Notes: a model not told the origin generated them from the letters alone. Shown: positions 1-7,390, counted from the first letter of the stretch. The stretch is 25,089 nucleotides of DNA from Candidatus Atribacteria bacterium (GCA_003513845.1 DOTB01000085.1:1-25089); one strand, 5' to 3'. Translations and numbers: made by a program.

Positions 1-311
1 ATTACCGATTTGGAGAATTTCTCACCTCCGTGGACTACTCTATGACCTACGGCCGAGATAGCGGATAGATTTTCTATAGCTCCATACTCAGGATGGACCA
101 GGGTATCTACGATTAATTTTATAGCCTCTTTATGAGTGGGACAATCGTGTTTTAAGGTAATCTTCTCTTTATGATTAACCTCGTGGACACAGAAAGAATC
201 TCCTATGGTGACTCTCTCTACTATCCCTTTAGCAATTATCTCTTTTTTGTCCCAGTTGTAAAGTTGGTATTTTGCTGAGGAGCTGCCACAGTTTAAAGAT
301 AAGATGATCAT
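1..311 (-). CDS. ackA: Acetate kinase, N-terminal part (cut by window edge)
   Basis: The first 103 codons of acetate kinase lie at the left edge; the rest is outside the window. The enzyme makes acetate and ATP from acetyl phosphate and ADP in the cytoplasm. The protein opens MIILSLNCGSSSAKYQLY, the phosphate-binding start of the ASKHA-fold acetate kinases (N-x-G-S-S-S-x-K). It later contains GHRVVHGGE, the second acetate kinase signature. The ATG at 311 is preceded by AAGGAAGG about nine bases upstream. It follows pta on the same strand after 93 bp, so the pair very likely forms the usual pta-ackA acetate and ATP-forming unit. The part visible is intact. Confidence 0.95.
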   Translation of the reverse strand, partial: MIILSLNCGSSSAKYQLYNWDKKEIIAKGIVERVTIGDSFCVHEVNHKEKITLKHDCPTHKEAIKLIVDTLVHPEYGAIENLSAISAVGHRVVHGGEKFSKSV

Positions 312-404
312 AATATTTAGCCTTCCTTATTTTTAATCTCATTTGGACTTTATTCTAATTTAATTTTAATTATTTGCATATATCCTTAATGGTTACTATA
401 TTCT

Positions 405-1406
405 TTATACTCCACCTGCTTGTAACACAGTAATTGCAACAACATTAACTATATCTTCTGCACTACAACCTCGAGAAAGGTCATTAATCGGTTTTCTCAT
501 TCCCTGAGATATTGGACCAATTGCTTCGGCTTTTGCTAATCTTTCTACTAATTTATAGGCAATATTTCCCGATTGTAAATCAGGGAATATTAAAACATTT
601 GCTTTCCCCGCAATTTTGCTATCTGGCGCTTTTCTTTTTCCAATTGAGGGAATCAGCGCAGCATCAGCTTGCAGTTCTCCATCAATAAGTAGGTCGGGCT
701 TCTTTTCTCTCGCAATTTTAGTAGCTTCTACCACTTTTTCCACTAAGGAATGTTTTGCGCTTCCTTTAGTAGAAAATGATAACATAGCAACTCTTGGTTC
801 AATGCCTATTAGAATTTTTCCAGTCTCAGCACTAGCAATAGCTATATCAGCCAGTTGCTCAGCATTAGGTTCTGGATTTATCGCACAATCAGCGAATACA
901 ATAACCCCATTGTCTCCATATGGACAGTCAGGTACTACCATTATAAAACAACTTGAAACAATTTGTATACCAGGAGCAGTTTTAATGGTTTGTAATGCCG
1001 GCCTAAAAACATCACCAGTAGCATTAATTGAGCCAGCAACTAACCCATCTGCATCGCCATGATAAACCATTAACGCACCAAAATAAAGAGGATTTTTGAG
1101 GAGCTGGTAGGCTTCATTCAAACTCAGTCCTTTATTTTTGCGTAATTGGTAATATGTTTCAGCATATTTTTTTATTTTATCCGAATTATTCGGATTAATA
1201 ATTTTTATTTTCTCTGAAAAATCAATTCCCATATCTTTGGCAATAGATTTTATTTTTTCTTCCCTACCTAAAAAAATTAAATTTGCAAAACCCTCCTTAA
1301 TAATTGTTTCAGATGCTTTAATCATTCGCGGTTCTTCACCTTCTGGAAGTACAATAACTTTGGGATTTTTTTTCGCCTTTTCTCGAATAATTTGAGATAT
1401 TTTCAT
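405..1406 (-). CDS. pta: Phosphate acetyltransferase
   Basis: Converts acetyl-CoA and phosphate to acetyl phosphate and CoA, feeding acetate kinase next door. The 333-residue length is that of the short, single-domain Pta of Firmicutes, without the extra N-terminal regulatory domain of the E. coli enzyme. It opens with KVIVLPEGEEPRMIKA, contains GDADGLVAGSINATGDVFRPAL near residues 117-136, and ends with the Pta-typical QGMRKPINDLSRGCSAEDIV stretch. The ATG has a strong GGAGG site six bases upstream. Phosphate butyryltransferase belongs to the same superfamily, but the motifs and the ackA neighbour favour Pta. It is divergent from tmcAL, with a 98-bp shared promoter region. Confidence 0.96.
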   Translation of the reverse strand: MKISQIIREKAKKNPKVIVLPEGEEPRMIKASETIIKEGFANLIFLGREEKIKSIAKDMGIDFSEKIKIINPNNSDKIKKYAETYYQLRKNKGLSLNEAYQLLKNPLYFGALMVYHGDADGLVAGSINATGDVFRPALQTIKTAPGIQIVSSCFIMVVPDCPYGDNGVIVFADCAINPEPNAEQLADIAIASAETGKILIGIEPRVAMLSFSTKGSAKHSLVEKVVEATKIAREKKPDLLIDGELQADAALIPSIGKRKAPDSKIAGKANVLIFPDLQSGNIAYKLVERLAKAEAIGPISQGMRKPINDLSRGCSAEDIVNVVAITVLQAGGV

Positions 1407-1464
1407 TTCTTCCTCCTTCTTAATTATATTTTTTATTTTACTATCATTTTTTTTACAAATTTTG

Positions 1465-1477
1465 TATAATTATAACA
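1465..1477. promoter_or_regulatory. Divergent -10 region of pta and tmcAL
   Basis: The palindrome TATAATTATA (1465-1474) gives a perfect TATAAT on each strand. On the minus strand it is preceded by TGT, making an extended -10 (TGTTATAAT, 1469-1477) for pta with a leader of about 55 nt. On the plus strand TATAAT at 1465-1470 would give tmcAL a leader of about 28 nt. I see no convincing -35 box on either side. The tmcAL role is the weaker of the two. Confidence 0.5.
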
Positions 1478-1504
1478 TAAAATTTCTTTTAATTCGAGAA
1501 AATT

Positions 1505-2839
1505 ATGAAAATATTAGGTATTATTGCTGAATATAATCCTTTTCATAATGGCCATTTTTACCATCTTTCTGAAGCAAAAAAGGTCACTCAAGCAGACTAT
1601 GTTGTGGCGGTTATGAGTGGAAATTTTCTGCAAAGAGGAGAGCCTGCAATTATTAATAAATGGATAAGAGCTGAAATGGCCTTAAATTCAGGTATTGATT
1701 TAGTAATAGAACTGCCTTTTGTCTTTTCTACCCAAGATGCCAATGGTTTTGCTTTCGGAGCCGTTAAACTATTAGATTCTCTTCAGATTATAGATTATCT
1801 TTGTTTTGGTTGCGAAACTGCTGATCTTGATATTCTTTATCCTATAAGCAAATTTTTACAGATTGAAAAGCAAGAATACAAAGAGATAATTAAACAAAAA
1901 TGCAAGAATGGTTATGAATATCCCAGGGCCAGGGCACAAGCTTTGTGTGAATATCATAAGACTTTTGGTATAGAAAATCTAAAAAAATTGTCTCCATCAA
2001 GATTACGTGAAATATTAAACTATCCCAATAATATTTTAGCCTTAGAATATATTAAACATTTATTAAATTTAAATAGTAAAATTGTACCTGTACCTATAAA
2101 AAGAATTGGTGCAAATTATCACCAACAAACTCTTAGTGGAAATATCTCCAGTGCTACTTCAATCAGGAATGATATTATGAACAATTTCCTTTCATCTGGA
2201 TACAATCTTTCAAATCTTGGACCTAAGATAAAACAGGCAATCCCCTCTTCCACCTATTCTCTTTTAGAAAAAGAGTTTAAGGAAGGAAGGAATCCAATTA
2301 CCTTTGAATCTTATGAACAATACATTCTCGGTATATTAAGAAAGATGTCGTTAGAAGATATTTTACATATCAATGGAGTGAATGAAGGTTTAGAAAATAG
2401 AATAAAGAAGGCCTCTCTTAAATCTTCAACAGTTGAACAACTAATTAATTCCATCAAAACAAGAAGGTATACTCGAACTAAAATTCAACGAATACTCCTT
2501 CACACAATGATGGGGCTTACCAAAGATGAGTTAGTATATTTTAATAAACTGGGGCCTCCATATATTAGAGTATTGGGTTTCTCAAAAAAAGGTAAAAAAG
2601 TTCTAAGAATTATTAAAAAGAACTCAACTATACCCCTCGTAACTAAATTATCTAATTACTTAAAAAAAATAAACTTTTACAAAAACAGTGATAACGAAAT
2701 GTTATTAAAAATGCTTAACTTAGATATTCTTTCAACCGACATATATGTCCTGGGGTATAGAGAGGAAAAAGATAGAATTGCCCGACTTGATTTTACCCAC
2801 AAAATAATCAGAAAAACTTGTACGAGCGAAAATGGGTAA
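1505..2839 (+). CDS. tmcAL: tRNA(Met) cytidine acetate ligase (TmcAL, YlbM family)
   Basis: TmcAL makes N4-acetylcytidine at the wobble base of elongator tRNA-Met, using acetate and ATP through an acetyl-adenylate. The 444-residue protein has the nucleotidyltransferase-fold start GIIAEYNPFHNGH (HNGH at 14-17), then MSGNFLQRGEPAI, FGCET and SATSIRN, all typical of the family; B. subtilis TmcAL is slightly shorter. The ATG follows a weak purine stretch (GAGA). Firmicutes carry ylbM beside coaD, rsmD and ylbL, and often pta/ackA, as here. In this window tmcAL alone points the opposite way to those neighbours. Use of acetate fits its place next to acetate-forming genes, but that link is inference. 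Confidence 0.93.
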   Translation: MKILGIIAEYNPFHNGHFYHLSEAKKVTQADYVVAVMSGNFLQRGEPAIINKWIRAEMALNSGIDLVIELPFVFSTQDANGFAFGAVKLLDSLQIIDYLCFGCETADLDILYPISKFLQIEKQEYKEIIKQKCKNGYEYPRARAQALCEYHKTFGIENLKKLSPSRLREILNYPNNILALEYIKHLLNLNSKIVPVPIKRIGANYHQQTLSGNISSATSIRNDIMNNFLSSGYNLSNLGPKIKQAIPSSTYSLLEKEFKEGRNPITFESYEQYILGILRKMSLEDILHINGVNEGLENRIKKASLKSSTVEQLINSIKTRRYTRTKIQRILLHTMMGLTKDELVYFNKLGPPYIRVLGFSKKGKKVLRIIKKNSTIPLVTKLSNYLKKINFYKNSDNEMLLKMLNLDILSTDIYVLGYREEKDRIARLDFTHKIIRKTCTSENG

Positions 2840-2869
2840 TTGTCAGGGGAGTTTACTCTCCTGACAATT
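2838..2869. repeat. Family-1 palindrome filling the tmcAL/ylbL convergent gap
   Basis: Two 14-base arms (AATTGTCAGGGGAG at 2838-2851, CTCTCCTGACAATT at 2856-2869) pair with one G/T mismatch around a 4-base loop. The left arm begins inside the tmcAL stop codon and the right arm ends one base before the ylbL stop. It could act as a two-way transcription barrier, but neither strand shows a T-run after the stem, so it is not a classic intrinsic terminator. Related copies are near 3894, 4576, 5586 and 10594. Confidence 0.85.
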
Positions 2870-3862
2870 CTATAACTTTATTAATTTCATTATTGCCTCA
2901 TCAAAATTTTCTACAGGTATCACTTTTATATCTTGGCTATATCTATTAGCCTCTGAATAATTTTCTTTTGGTACTATAAATACATCAGCTTTTTGTTTTT
3001 TAGCAGAAATAATTTTTTGTTTTATTCCATCTACTTTAGTTATTTTTCCATCAATTCCTAAATTACCTGTACCAGCAATTACCAGGCCACTACTCAAATC
3101 ATTTTCGGTTAGTTGATTTAGTATTTCCAAAGCTATCATTAATCCTGCAGAAGGTCCTTTTATTTGATTTAAATTAATATCTACTTTTAAGGGAAATTTA
3201 CATTGAAGGTCCTTGGTAGTAGTATAAATACCAATACCTAATTTCTCTGTGGTATAATCACCGGTTTGAAGTTTAATAAGGGGAACTGTTATATTGTATG
3301 AAATATTATTTCTTATAAATGTTATCTTGATAAATTGGTTTGTATCTGAACCTTGCACCAATTTGGAAAATTCCTCTATCGTAAAGACAGGTTGATCATT
3401 TACCCTGATAATTACATCACCTGGCATTAATTTACCCTTTGCTGGGCTGTTATCTAATATTCTATTAACTATTACCCCTCTTCCAGTCAATTCTGGATTA
3501 TATCCAGCTTCTCTTAAAGCAACTATTTTTGCAATCAACTGACTTTCTTCCATCATCCTGGTCATAATATCCATATATTCTTCTTGATCCATTTCTTCAG
3601 GTATTTTGTCACTTTTGCTTTCTAATTCAATGTTGGGATCAAGAAAACTATAAATATATAACCATAAATTCGCTCGCAATAAAGTGGTTGAAGTTAGAAG
3701 AAATTTCCCCCGTGCGTCTTTTTCTCCATTTTCAACTATAATATATTGGCTCAGGTTAATAGCTTTACCAGGGGCAATAAGATAATAAGGAGTGGGAATT
3801 ATGTTTAGTAAAATTATAATTATAACTATAATAATTAAAAAATATTTCTTGATATATAGCAT
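2870..3862 (-). CDS. Membrane-anchored PDZ/Lon-type serine protease (YlbL/SepM-like)
   Basis: An extracytoplasmic protease of the YlbL/SepM type. Residues 7-22 form one hydrophobic anchor, a PDZ domain lies at about 125-200, and a Lon-type proteolytic domain at about 225-330. The Lon dyad is visible: Ser238 in KGPSAG and Lys281 in GIKQK, 43 residues apart as in E. coli Lon. Substrates are unknown; in streptococci SepM processes a signal peptide, and the B. subtilis homologue degrades the division inhibitor YneA. I chose ATG at 3862; a TTG at 3874 would add four residues but has no ribosome-binding site. The neighbours coaD and rsmD upstream and tmcAL converging match the Firmicutes ylb cluster. 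Confidence 0.9.
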   Translation of the reverse strand: MLYIKKYFLIIIVIIIILLNIIPTPYYLIAPGKAINLSQYIIVENGEKDARGKFLLTSTTLLRANLWLYIYSFLDPNIELESKSDKIPEEMDQEEYMDIMTRMMEESQLIAKIVALREAGYNPELTGRGVIVNRILDNSPAKGKLMPGDVIIRVNDQPVFTIEEFSKLVQGSDTNQFIKITFIRNNISYNITVPLIKLQTGDYTTEKLGIGIYTTTKDLQCKFPLKVDINLNQIKGPSAGLMIALEILNQLTENDLSSGLVIAGTGNLGIDGKITKVDGIKQKIISAKKQKADVFIVPKENYSEANRYSQDIKVIPVENFDEAIMKLIKL

Positions 3863-3893
3863 TATTTCTCGCAATTATTAAATATATAGAAGG

Positions 3894-3918
3894 TTGTCAG
3901 GGAAATAAAATCCCCTCT
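3894..3918. repeat. Family-1 palindrome, degenerate copy
   Basis: TTGTCAGGGA at 3894-3903 and TCCCCTCT at 3911-3918 are a decayed form of the palindrome at 2838-2869. The tail AAAACCTCT that follows recurs after the copy at 10594. It lies just upstream of ylbL, in the gap to coaD. Confidence 0.6.
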
Positions 3919-3944
3919 AAAACCTCTGTGTCTTTATTTCTCCG

Positions 3945-4010
3945 GTGGGCACGATGCATCGTACCCCTACATTAACATTTTATCCCCTTTTTGGATTATA
4001 ATCCCAAAAT
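3945..4010. repeat. Family-2 palindrome with conserved tail
   Basis: The core GGGCACGATGCATCGTACCC (3947-3966) is a 20-base near-perfect palindrome, preceded by GT and followed by CTACATTA. About 35 bases of the tail, including CATTTTATCC and TTTTTGGATT, recur after the copy at 18125. A perfect relative sits at 10536-10555. The strand is arbitrary. Confidence 0.75.
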
Positions 4011-4075
4011 TATCTTCAACTTATTAGAAAATAATTAGGAGAAAATTAAACGATTTATGAAAAATTCTTAATGTT

Positions 4076-4555
4076 CTAAATTACGAATTTTTCCCGTAAC
4101 TTCTTTTCTACAATTTCTGGAACTAATTGAGTGATACAACCGTTTAGACTGGCAATTTCTTTAACAATACTTGAATTTAAATAAGCGTATTTAGAACAGG
4201 TAACCATAAAAATTGTTTCTATTTCTGGAGCAAGTTTTTTATTCATTAAAGCTAATTGTGATTCATGTTCAAAATCAGAGATAGCCCTCATCCCCCTGAT
4301 GATAACATTAGCTTTGTTTTTTTTCATAAAATCAATTAAAAGACCTGAAAATTTTTGTACTTTAACTTTTTCTAAATTCTTAGTAACTTCTTTTATCATA
4401 TATATTCTTTCTTGAGCAGAAAATAAAGTAGATTTGTTAGGATTAACTGCCACTGCAACTATTAATTCATCAAAAATATTGATTGCCCTCTCAATAATAT
4501 TGAGGTGACCATTGGTAACTGGATCAAAGCTACCAGGGTAAACTGCTATTTTCAT
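4076..4555 (-). CDS. coaD: Phosphopantetheine adenylyltransferase
   Basis: Transfers AMP from ATP to 4'-phosphopantetheine to make dephospho-CoA, the fourth step of CoA synthesis. The 159-residue length is standard for bacterial CoaD. Visible motifs are the nucleotidyltransferase start [12 protein letters not shown] (TNGH at 14-17), the [14 protein letters not shown] substrate-binding stretch at about 88-101, and LNSSIVKEI in place of the usual ISST-x-V-R/K-E. The ATG has AAAGGAGG four to five bases upstream. It lies 206 bp downstream of rsmD, with a composite repeat between them. The rsmD-coaD pair is conserved in many bacteria. Confidence 0.96.
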   Translation of the reverse strand: MKIAVYPGSFDPVTNGHLNIIERAINIFDELIVAVAVNPNKSTLFSAQERIYMIKEVTKNLEKVKVQKFSGLLIDFMKKNKANVIIRGMRAISDFEHESQLALMNKKLAPEIETIFMVTCSKYAYLNSSIVKEIASLNGCITQLVPEIVEKKLREKFVI

Positions 4556-4570
4556 TGTTCCTCCTTTTGC

Positions 4571-4765
4571 AAGATGGTCAAGGGGGTCACCCCCCTGAAA
4601 CTCCTCTATGCTTTTGATTATTTATTTTAAATTTTATACAAACTTTTCCTGAATTACGATTTACTTGTTAGAATCCATCGCTTTTATTTTAAGTTTATGC
4701 TCGTAAAAATAGGCATAAGAGTTCATTTAAGAGTATTTGAATTTTTGAAATCCCGATACTCTTAA
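4571..4765 (+). repeat. Composite intergenic element, copy 1
   Basis: An element of about 195 bp that fills nearly the whole rsmD-coaD gap. In plus-strand order it holds a family-1-like palindrome (core AGGGGGTCACCCCCCT, 4581-4596), an AT-rich middle with TTTTCCTGA, a small hairpin around TGCTCGTAAAAATAGGCA, and a family-3 hairpin (4727-4765). The same order with similar spacing appears at 10590-10777. The family-3 arm overlaps the rsmD stop codon (4762-4764). Confidence 0.75.
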
Positions 4766-5313
4766 ATAGCAAAAAAAGATAATTGACACTTGCCATAACT
4801 TTTTTGTTTAAATAATTTTAAATTACCTATATTATCCTTAATTTCCTCTTTTTTATAATGTTGTACAATTACTATACTACTTTCTTTCAAAATAGGCAAT
4901 TTTGAGATCTCTGCTAAAGAAATATTAACTAAACCCCTATTATAAGGCGGATCAATAAAGATGTAATCTAAAAGATAATTCTTTTTAGATAATAATTTCA
5001 GGCCAGATAAAAAATTACCCTTACATACTTCAGCATTTTGACTATTTTTAGTCCTTTTCAAATTTTCTTTTATGATACCTATACATTTTACTTCTTTATC
5101 AATAAATATTGCTTTTTTTGCTCCTCTACTTAAAGCTTCAATTCCTACTGCTCCTGTCCCCGCAAACAAATCTAAAAAATAAGCACCTTCAATAGATCTT
5201 CCAATAATATCAAATAAAGCTTCTCTTACTTTTTGAGAAGTAGGGCGAATGGATAAATCCTTAGGTGATTTTAATTTATTTCCTTTGTTTTTCCCTGCTA
5301 CAATTTTCATCAT
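4762..5313 (-). CDS. rsmD: 16S rRNA (guanine966-N2)-methyltransferase
   Basis: Methylates N2 of G966 in 16S rRNA with S-adenosylmethionine as donor. The 183-residue protein carries the AdoMet-binding loop DLFAGTGAVGIEALSRG (48-64) and the amino-methyltransferase motif DPPY (121-124), with the RsmD-typical N-terminal KIVAGKNKGNKL and RPTSQKVREALFDI. Two adjacent ATG codons could start it; AAGGG stands about nine bases before the first. It is divergent from rpmB across a 323-bp gap and leads toward coaD. Its stop codon lies inside a hairpin of the downstream repeat. Confidence 0.94.
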   Translation of the reverse strand: MMKIVAGKNKGNKLKSPKDLSIRPTSQKVREALFDIIGRSIEGAYFLDLFAGTGAVGIEALSRGAKKAIFIDKEVKCIGIIKENLKRTKNSQNAEVCKGNFLSGLKLLSKKNYLLDYIFIDPPYNRGLVNISLAEISKLPILKESSIVIVQHYKKEEIKDNIGNLKLFKQKSYGKCQLSFFAI

Positions 5314-5398
5314 TTTTGTTCTACCCTTTTTCTACTATACGCTACCTGCTAAGTTAAATATATATTTACGTTTTTTATTATAAACTTAAAATTATCAC

Positions 5399-5428
5399 TT
5401 GCCAAGCCCCTTTATAATATGTTAAAAT
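5399..5428 (+). promoter_or_regulatory. Possible rpmB promoter
   Basis: TTGCCA (5399-5404) and TAAAAT (5423-5428) are each one base off the sigma-70 consensus, but they are 18 bp apart, one more than ideal. If used, the rpmB leader would be about 200 nt long and would contain both hairpins in this gap. In such AT-rich DNA the match may be chance. Confidence 0.3.
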
Positions 5429-5442
5429 GTTATGGTTTGATT

Positions 5443-5485
5443 ATTTTAGAGTATCGGAATTTCAAAAATTCCGATACTCTAAAAT
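5443..5485. repeat. Family-3 hairpin, perfect 20-bp stem
   Basis: The arms 5443-5462 and 5466-5485 are perfect reverse complements of 20 bases, separated by the loop CAA. The core GAGTATCGGAATTT recurs in imperfect form at 4727-4765 and 10741-10777. No T-run follows, so it is not a standard terminator. Confidence 0.9.
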
Positions 5486-5585
5486 ATTTTTTTAAATAAA
5501 GAATGGTTTTTAACTAGTTCATATCGATCAAGAAAGTTATTATATAAAACCGAAAAGCAACAACCAAAACTGTAGATGGATTTTA

Positions 5586-5601
5586 GGGGAGTTTACTCCC
5601 C
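5586..5601. repeat. Family-1 palindrome core in the rpmB leader
   Basis: GGGGAGT and ACTCCCC form a 7-bp stem around two bases, the same core as the palindrome at 2838-2869. On the right it keeps the GACAAT flank, while the left flank has diverged. It lies about 20 bases before the rpmB AGGAGG site. Confidence 0.7.
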
Positions 5602-5636
5602 GGACAATATTACAATAGGCAGGAGGATAAAATAAA

Positions 5637-5825
5637 ATGGCTAAATGTGAAATTTGTGGTAAAGGACCGCAATTTGGTAATAAAATAAGTCATTCCCATA
5701 AAGTTACTAATAGAAAATGGTCACCCAATATTCAAAAAGTAAAAGCATCTGTTAATAATACTGTTAAAAAAATTAATGTTTGTACCAGTTGCTTAAAAGC
5801 GGGTAAAGTAAAGAAGGTTGTTTAA
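5637..5825 (+). CDS. rpmB: 50S ribosomal protein L28 (zinc-binding form)
   Basis: A 62-residue large-subunit ribosomal protein. It starts MAKCEICGKGPQFGNKISHS and has two CxxC pairs (Cys4/Cys7 and Cys49/Cys52), so this is the zinc-binding (C+) form of L28. The ATG is preceded by AGGAGG with a ten-base spacer. It is the only plus-strand gene between rsmD and the ispH operon. Its TAA stop (5823-5825) overlaps the ispH stop on the other strand, leaving no room for a terminator between the two convergent genes. Confidence 0.96.
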   Translation: MAKCEICGKGPQFGNKISHSHKVTNRKWSPNIQKVKASVNNTVKKINVCTSCLKAGKVKKVV

Positions 5826-6664
5826 TTATACCATTCTTTAAGTTTATTTATAACTTCGTTAATTACCCAATCAGGAGTAGAGGCACCACTGGTAATCCCA
5901 ACATTATCTTCGGGATGAAACCATTTGTATTTCATCTGGTCTTTTGTTTCAATGTGGTATGTCTTTACTCCTTGCTGGCGACATATTTCCACTAATCGAG
6001 AAGTATTAGCACTTTTTCTTCCTCCAATTACCACTATTATGTCTACCTGTCTTGCTAATTTAATGACACTCTTTTGTCTTTCTACAGTAGCTTTACATAT
6101 AGTATTAAATATTCTTAATTCTTCTGTTTTGTCTAATAATTTAGAAGATAATTTCTCGAAATTGTAAATATTTTTGGTAGTTTGAGAAATGAAGCCAATT
6201 TTTTTCTGATATTTTATTTTCTTTATTTCAGTCACCTTATCAACTACCAGAGCATTATTATTGATAATATCTAAAAGACTTACTATTTCAGGATGCATTT
6301 TATCACCGAATATGACTACAAAGTAGTTATTTTTATTTAGATATTCTGCAATTTTTTGCACTTTTTTAACATAAGGGCAAGTTGTATCGACTATAGATAA
6401 ATTTTTTTCAAGTGCTTGATGCAATATAGAATAAGAAACACCATGGGCTCTGGTTATTACAGTACTTTTTTCAGGTATCTCCTCTACTCTATCTACAATC
6501 CTTACCCCCTCTTTTTTAAAATTTTCCATAACTTGAGGATTATGTATTATCGGACCTAACATATAAACACTTTTTTTATTTTCTTTTAAAACCTTTGTAG
6601 CTATGCTTACAGAATTTTTTACTCCAAAACAAAATCCTATTTCTTTAGAAAGTATAATTTTCAA
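5822..6664 (-). CDS. ispH: 4-hydroxy-3-methylbut-2-enyl diphosphate reductase
   Basis: Last enzyme of the non-mevalonate (MEP) pathway, an Fe-S enzyme that reduces HMBPP to IPP and DMAPP. The three cluster cysteines are present: Cys12 (GFCFGVKN), Cys96 (DTTCPYVKK) and Cys190 (NTICKAT). Also present are substrate-site residues His41 (HNPQV), His74 (RAHGVS) and His124-Glu126 (MHPE), and the C-terminal TSGASTPDWVINEV. The 280-residue length is normal, so there is no S1-domain fusion of the kind seen in some Clostridia. Translation starts at TTG, with AGGT about ten bases upstream. It begins four bases after the cmk stop, as the last gene of the trpS-to-ispH operon. Confidence 0.95.
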   Translation of the reverse strand: MKIILSKEIGFCFGVKNSVSIATKVLKENKKSVYMLGPIIHNPQVMENFKKEGVRIVDRVEEIPEKSTVITRAHGVSYSILHQALEKNLSIVDTTCPYVKKVQKIAEYLNKNNYFVVIFGDKMHPEIVSLLDIINNNALVVDKVTEIKKIKYQKKIGFISQTTKNIYNFEKLSSKLLDKTEELRIFNTICKATVERQKSVIKLARQVDIIVVIGGRKSANTSRLVEICRQQGVKTYHIETKDQMKYKWFHPEDNVGITSGASTPDWVINEVINKLKEWYN

Positions 6665-6668
6665 TTTA

Positions 6669-7367
6669 TTATTTACCTACTTCTTTGTATTTTCTTATTA
6701 TTTTTAAAATATCATTCTTTACTTCTTCAATATTTTTTTTGGTTGAATCGATTACAATAGCGTCTTTTGTTTTAGTTAAAGGAGCACATTCCCGGTTACT
6801 ATCAATAAAGTCTCGTTGAATTATTTGTTCCTTTACTTCTTTATAACTAATTTCATATCCTTTATTTTTAAGTTCTTGATATCTCCTTCTGATTCTTTCT
6901 TCTTGAGAGGCAGTAAAAAATAGCTTTATATCTGCATAAGGTAAAATTGTTGAGCCAATATCTCTACCTTCCATTATAATATTGCCCTTTTTAGCTAAAT
7001 TTCTTTGCAGGTCAATTAATTGTTGTCTAATTTTAGGTAACTTCGCTATTTGGGAAACATTTTGATCAATCTTTGGATCACGAATTTCTTCAGTTACATC
7101 TTCACCATCAATAAAAATCCGAAAACACTCTTCAAAGTTTTTATCTGTATTTTTTATAGATATGTTGATCTTCGAAACTAAATTTAGAATTAATTTTTCG
7201 TTGTTTAAATTAATATTATTTTTCAAGACCTTCCACGTTATTGCTCTATATATAGCTCCTGTATCTATGTACAAATATCCTAATTCTTTGGCAATCAATT
7301 TTCCAAGGGTACTCTTACCAACCGCTGAAGGTCCATCTATAGCTATTATCAAATTATCTTTTTTCAT
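6669..7367 (-). CDS. cmk: Cytidylate kinase
   Basis: Phosphorylates CMP and dCMP with ATP in pyrimidine nucleotide recycling. The 232-residue protein has the P-loop GPSAVGKST (12-20), YIDTGAIYRA for nucleotide binding, MEGRDIGSTILPYADIKLFFTAS in the middle, and the RRRYQEL lid stretch. The ATG follows GGAGAG with a short spacer. Its neighbours rluB (86 bp upstream) and ispH (4 bp downstream) match the usual scpB-rluB-cmk-ispH order in Clostridia-type genomes. A small palindrome sits in the gap to rluB. Confidence 0.95.
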   Translation of the reverse strand: MKKDNLIIAIDGPSAVGKSTLGKLIAKELGYLYIDTGAIYRAITWKVLKNNINLNNEKLILNLVSKINISIKNTDKNFEECFRIFIDGEDVTEEIRDPKIDQNVSQIAKLPKIRQQLIDLQRNLAKKGNIIMEGRDIGSTILPYADIKLFFTASQEERIRRRYQELKNKGYEISYKEVKEQIIQRDFIDSNRECAPLTKTKDAIVIDSTKKNIEEVKNDILKIIRKYKEVGK

Positions 7368-7390
7368 AAATTCTCTCCAAACTAGTCAAT

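Larger units (their letters stand above)
5314..5636. other. rsmD/rpmB divergent gap
   Basis: This 323-bp gap is AT-rich and carries no gene that I can support. It holds one possible plus-strand promoter (5399-5428), a perfect family-3 hairpin (5443-5485), a family-1 core (5586-5601) and the rpmB ribosome-binding site. No clear promoter for rsmD was recognised. Confidence 0.7.

Noticed and set aside
616..1062. 148-codon open frame on the plus strand
   Set aside because: Antisense to the intact pta gene, with no family resemblance.
2838..2869. Classic intrinsic terminator between tmcAL and ylbL
   Set aside because: The stem is good, but no T-run follows on either strand, so I kept it as a repeat with a possible barrier role.
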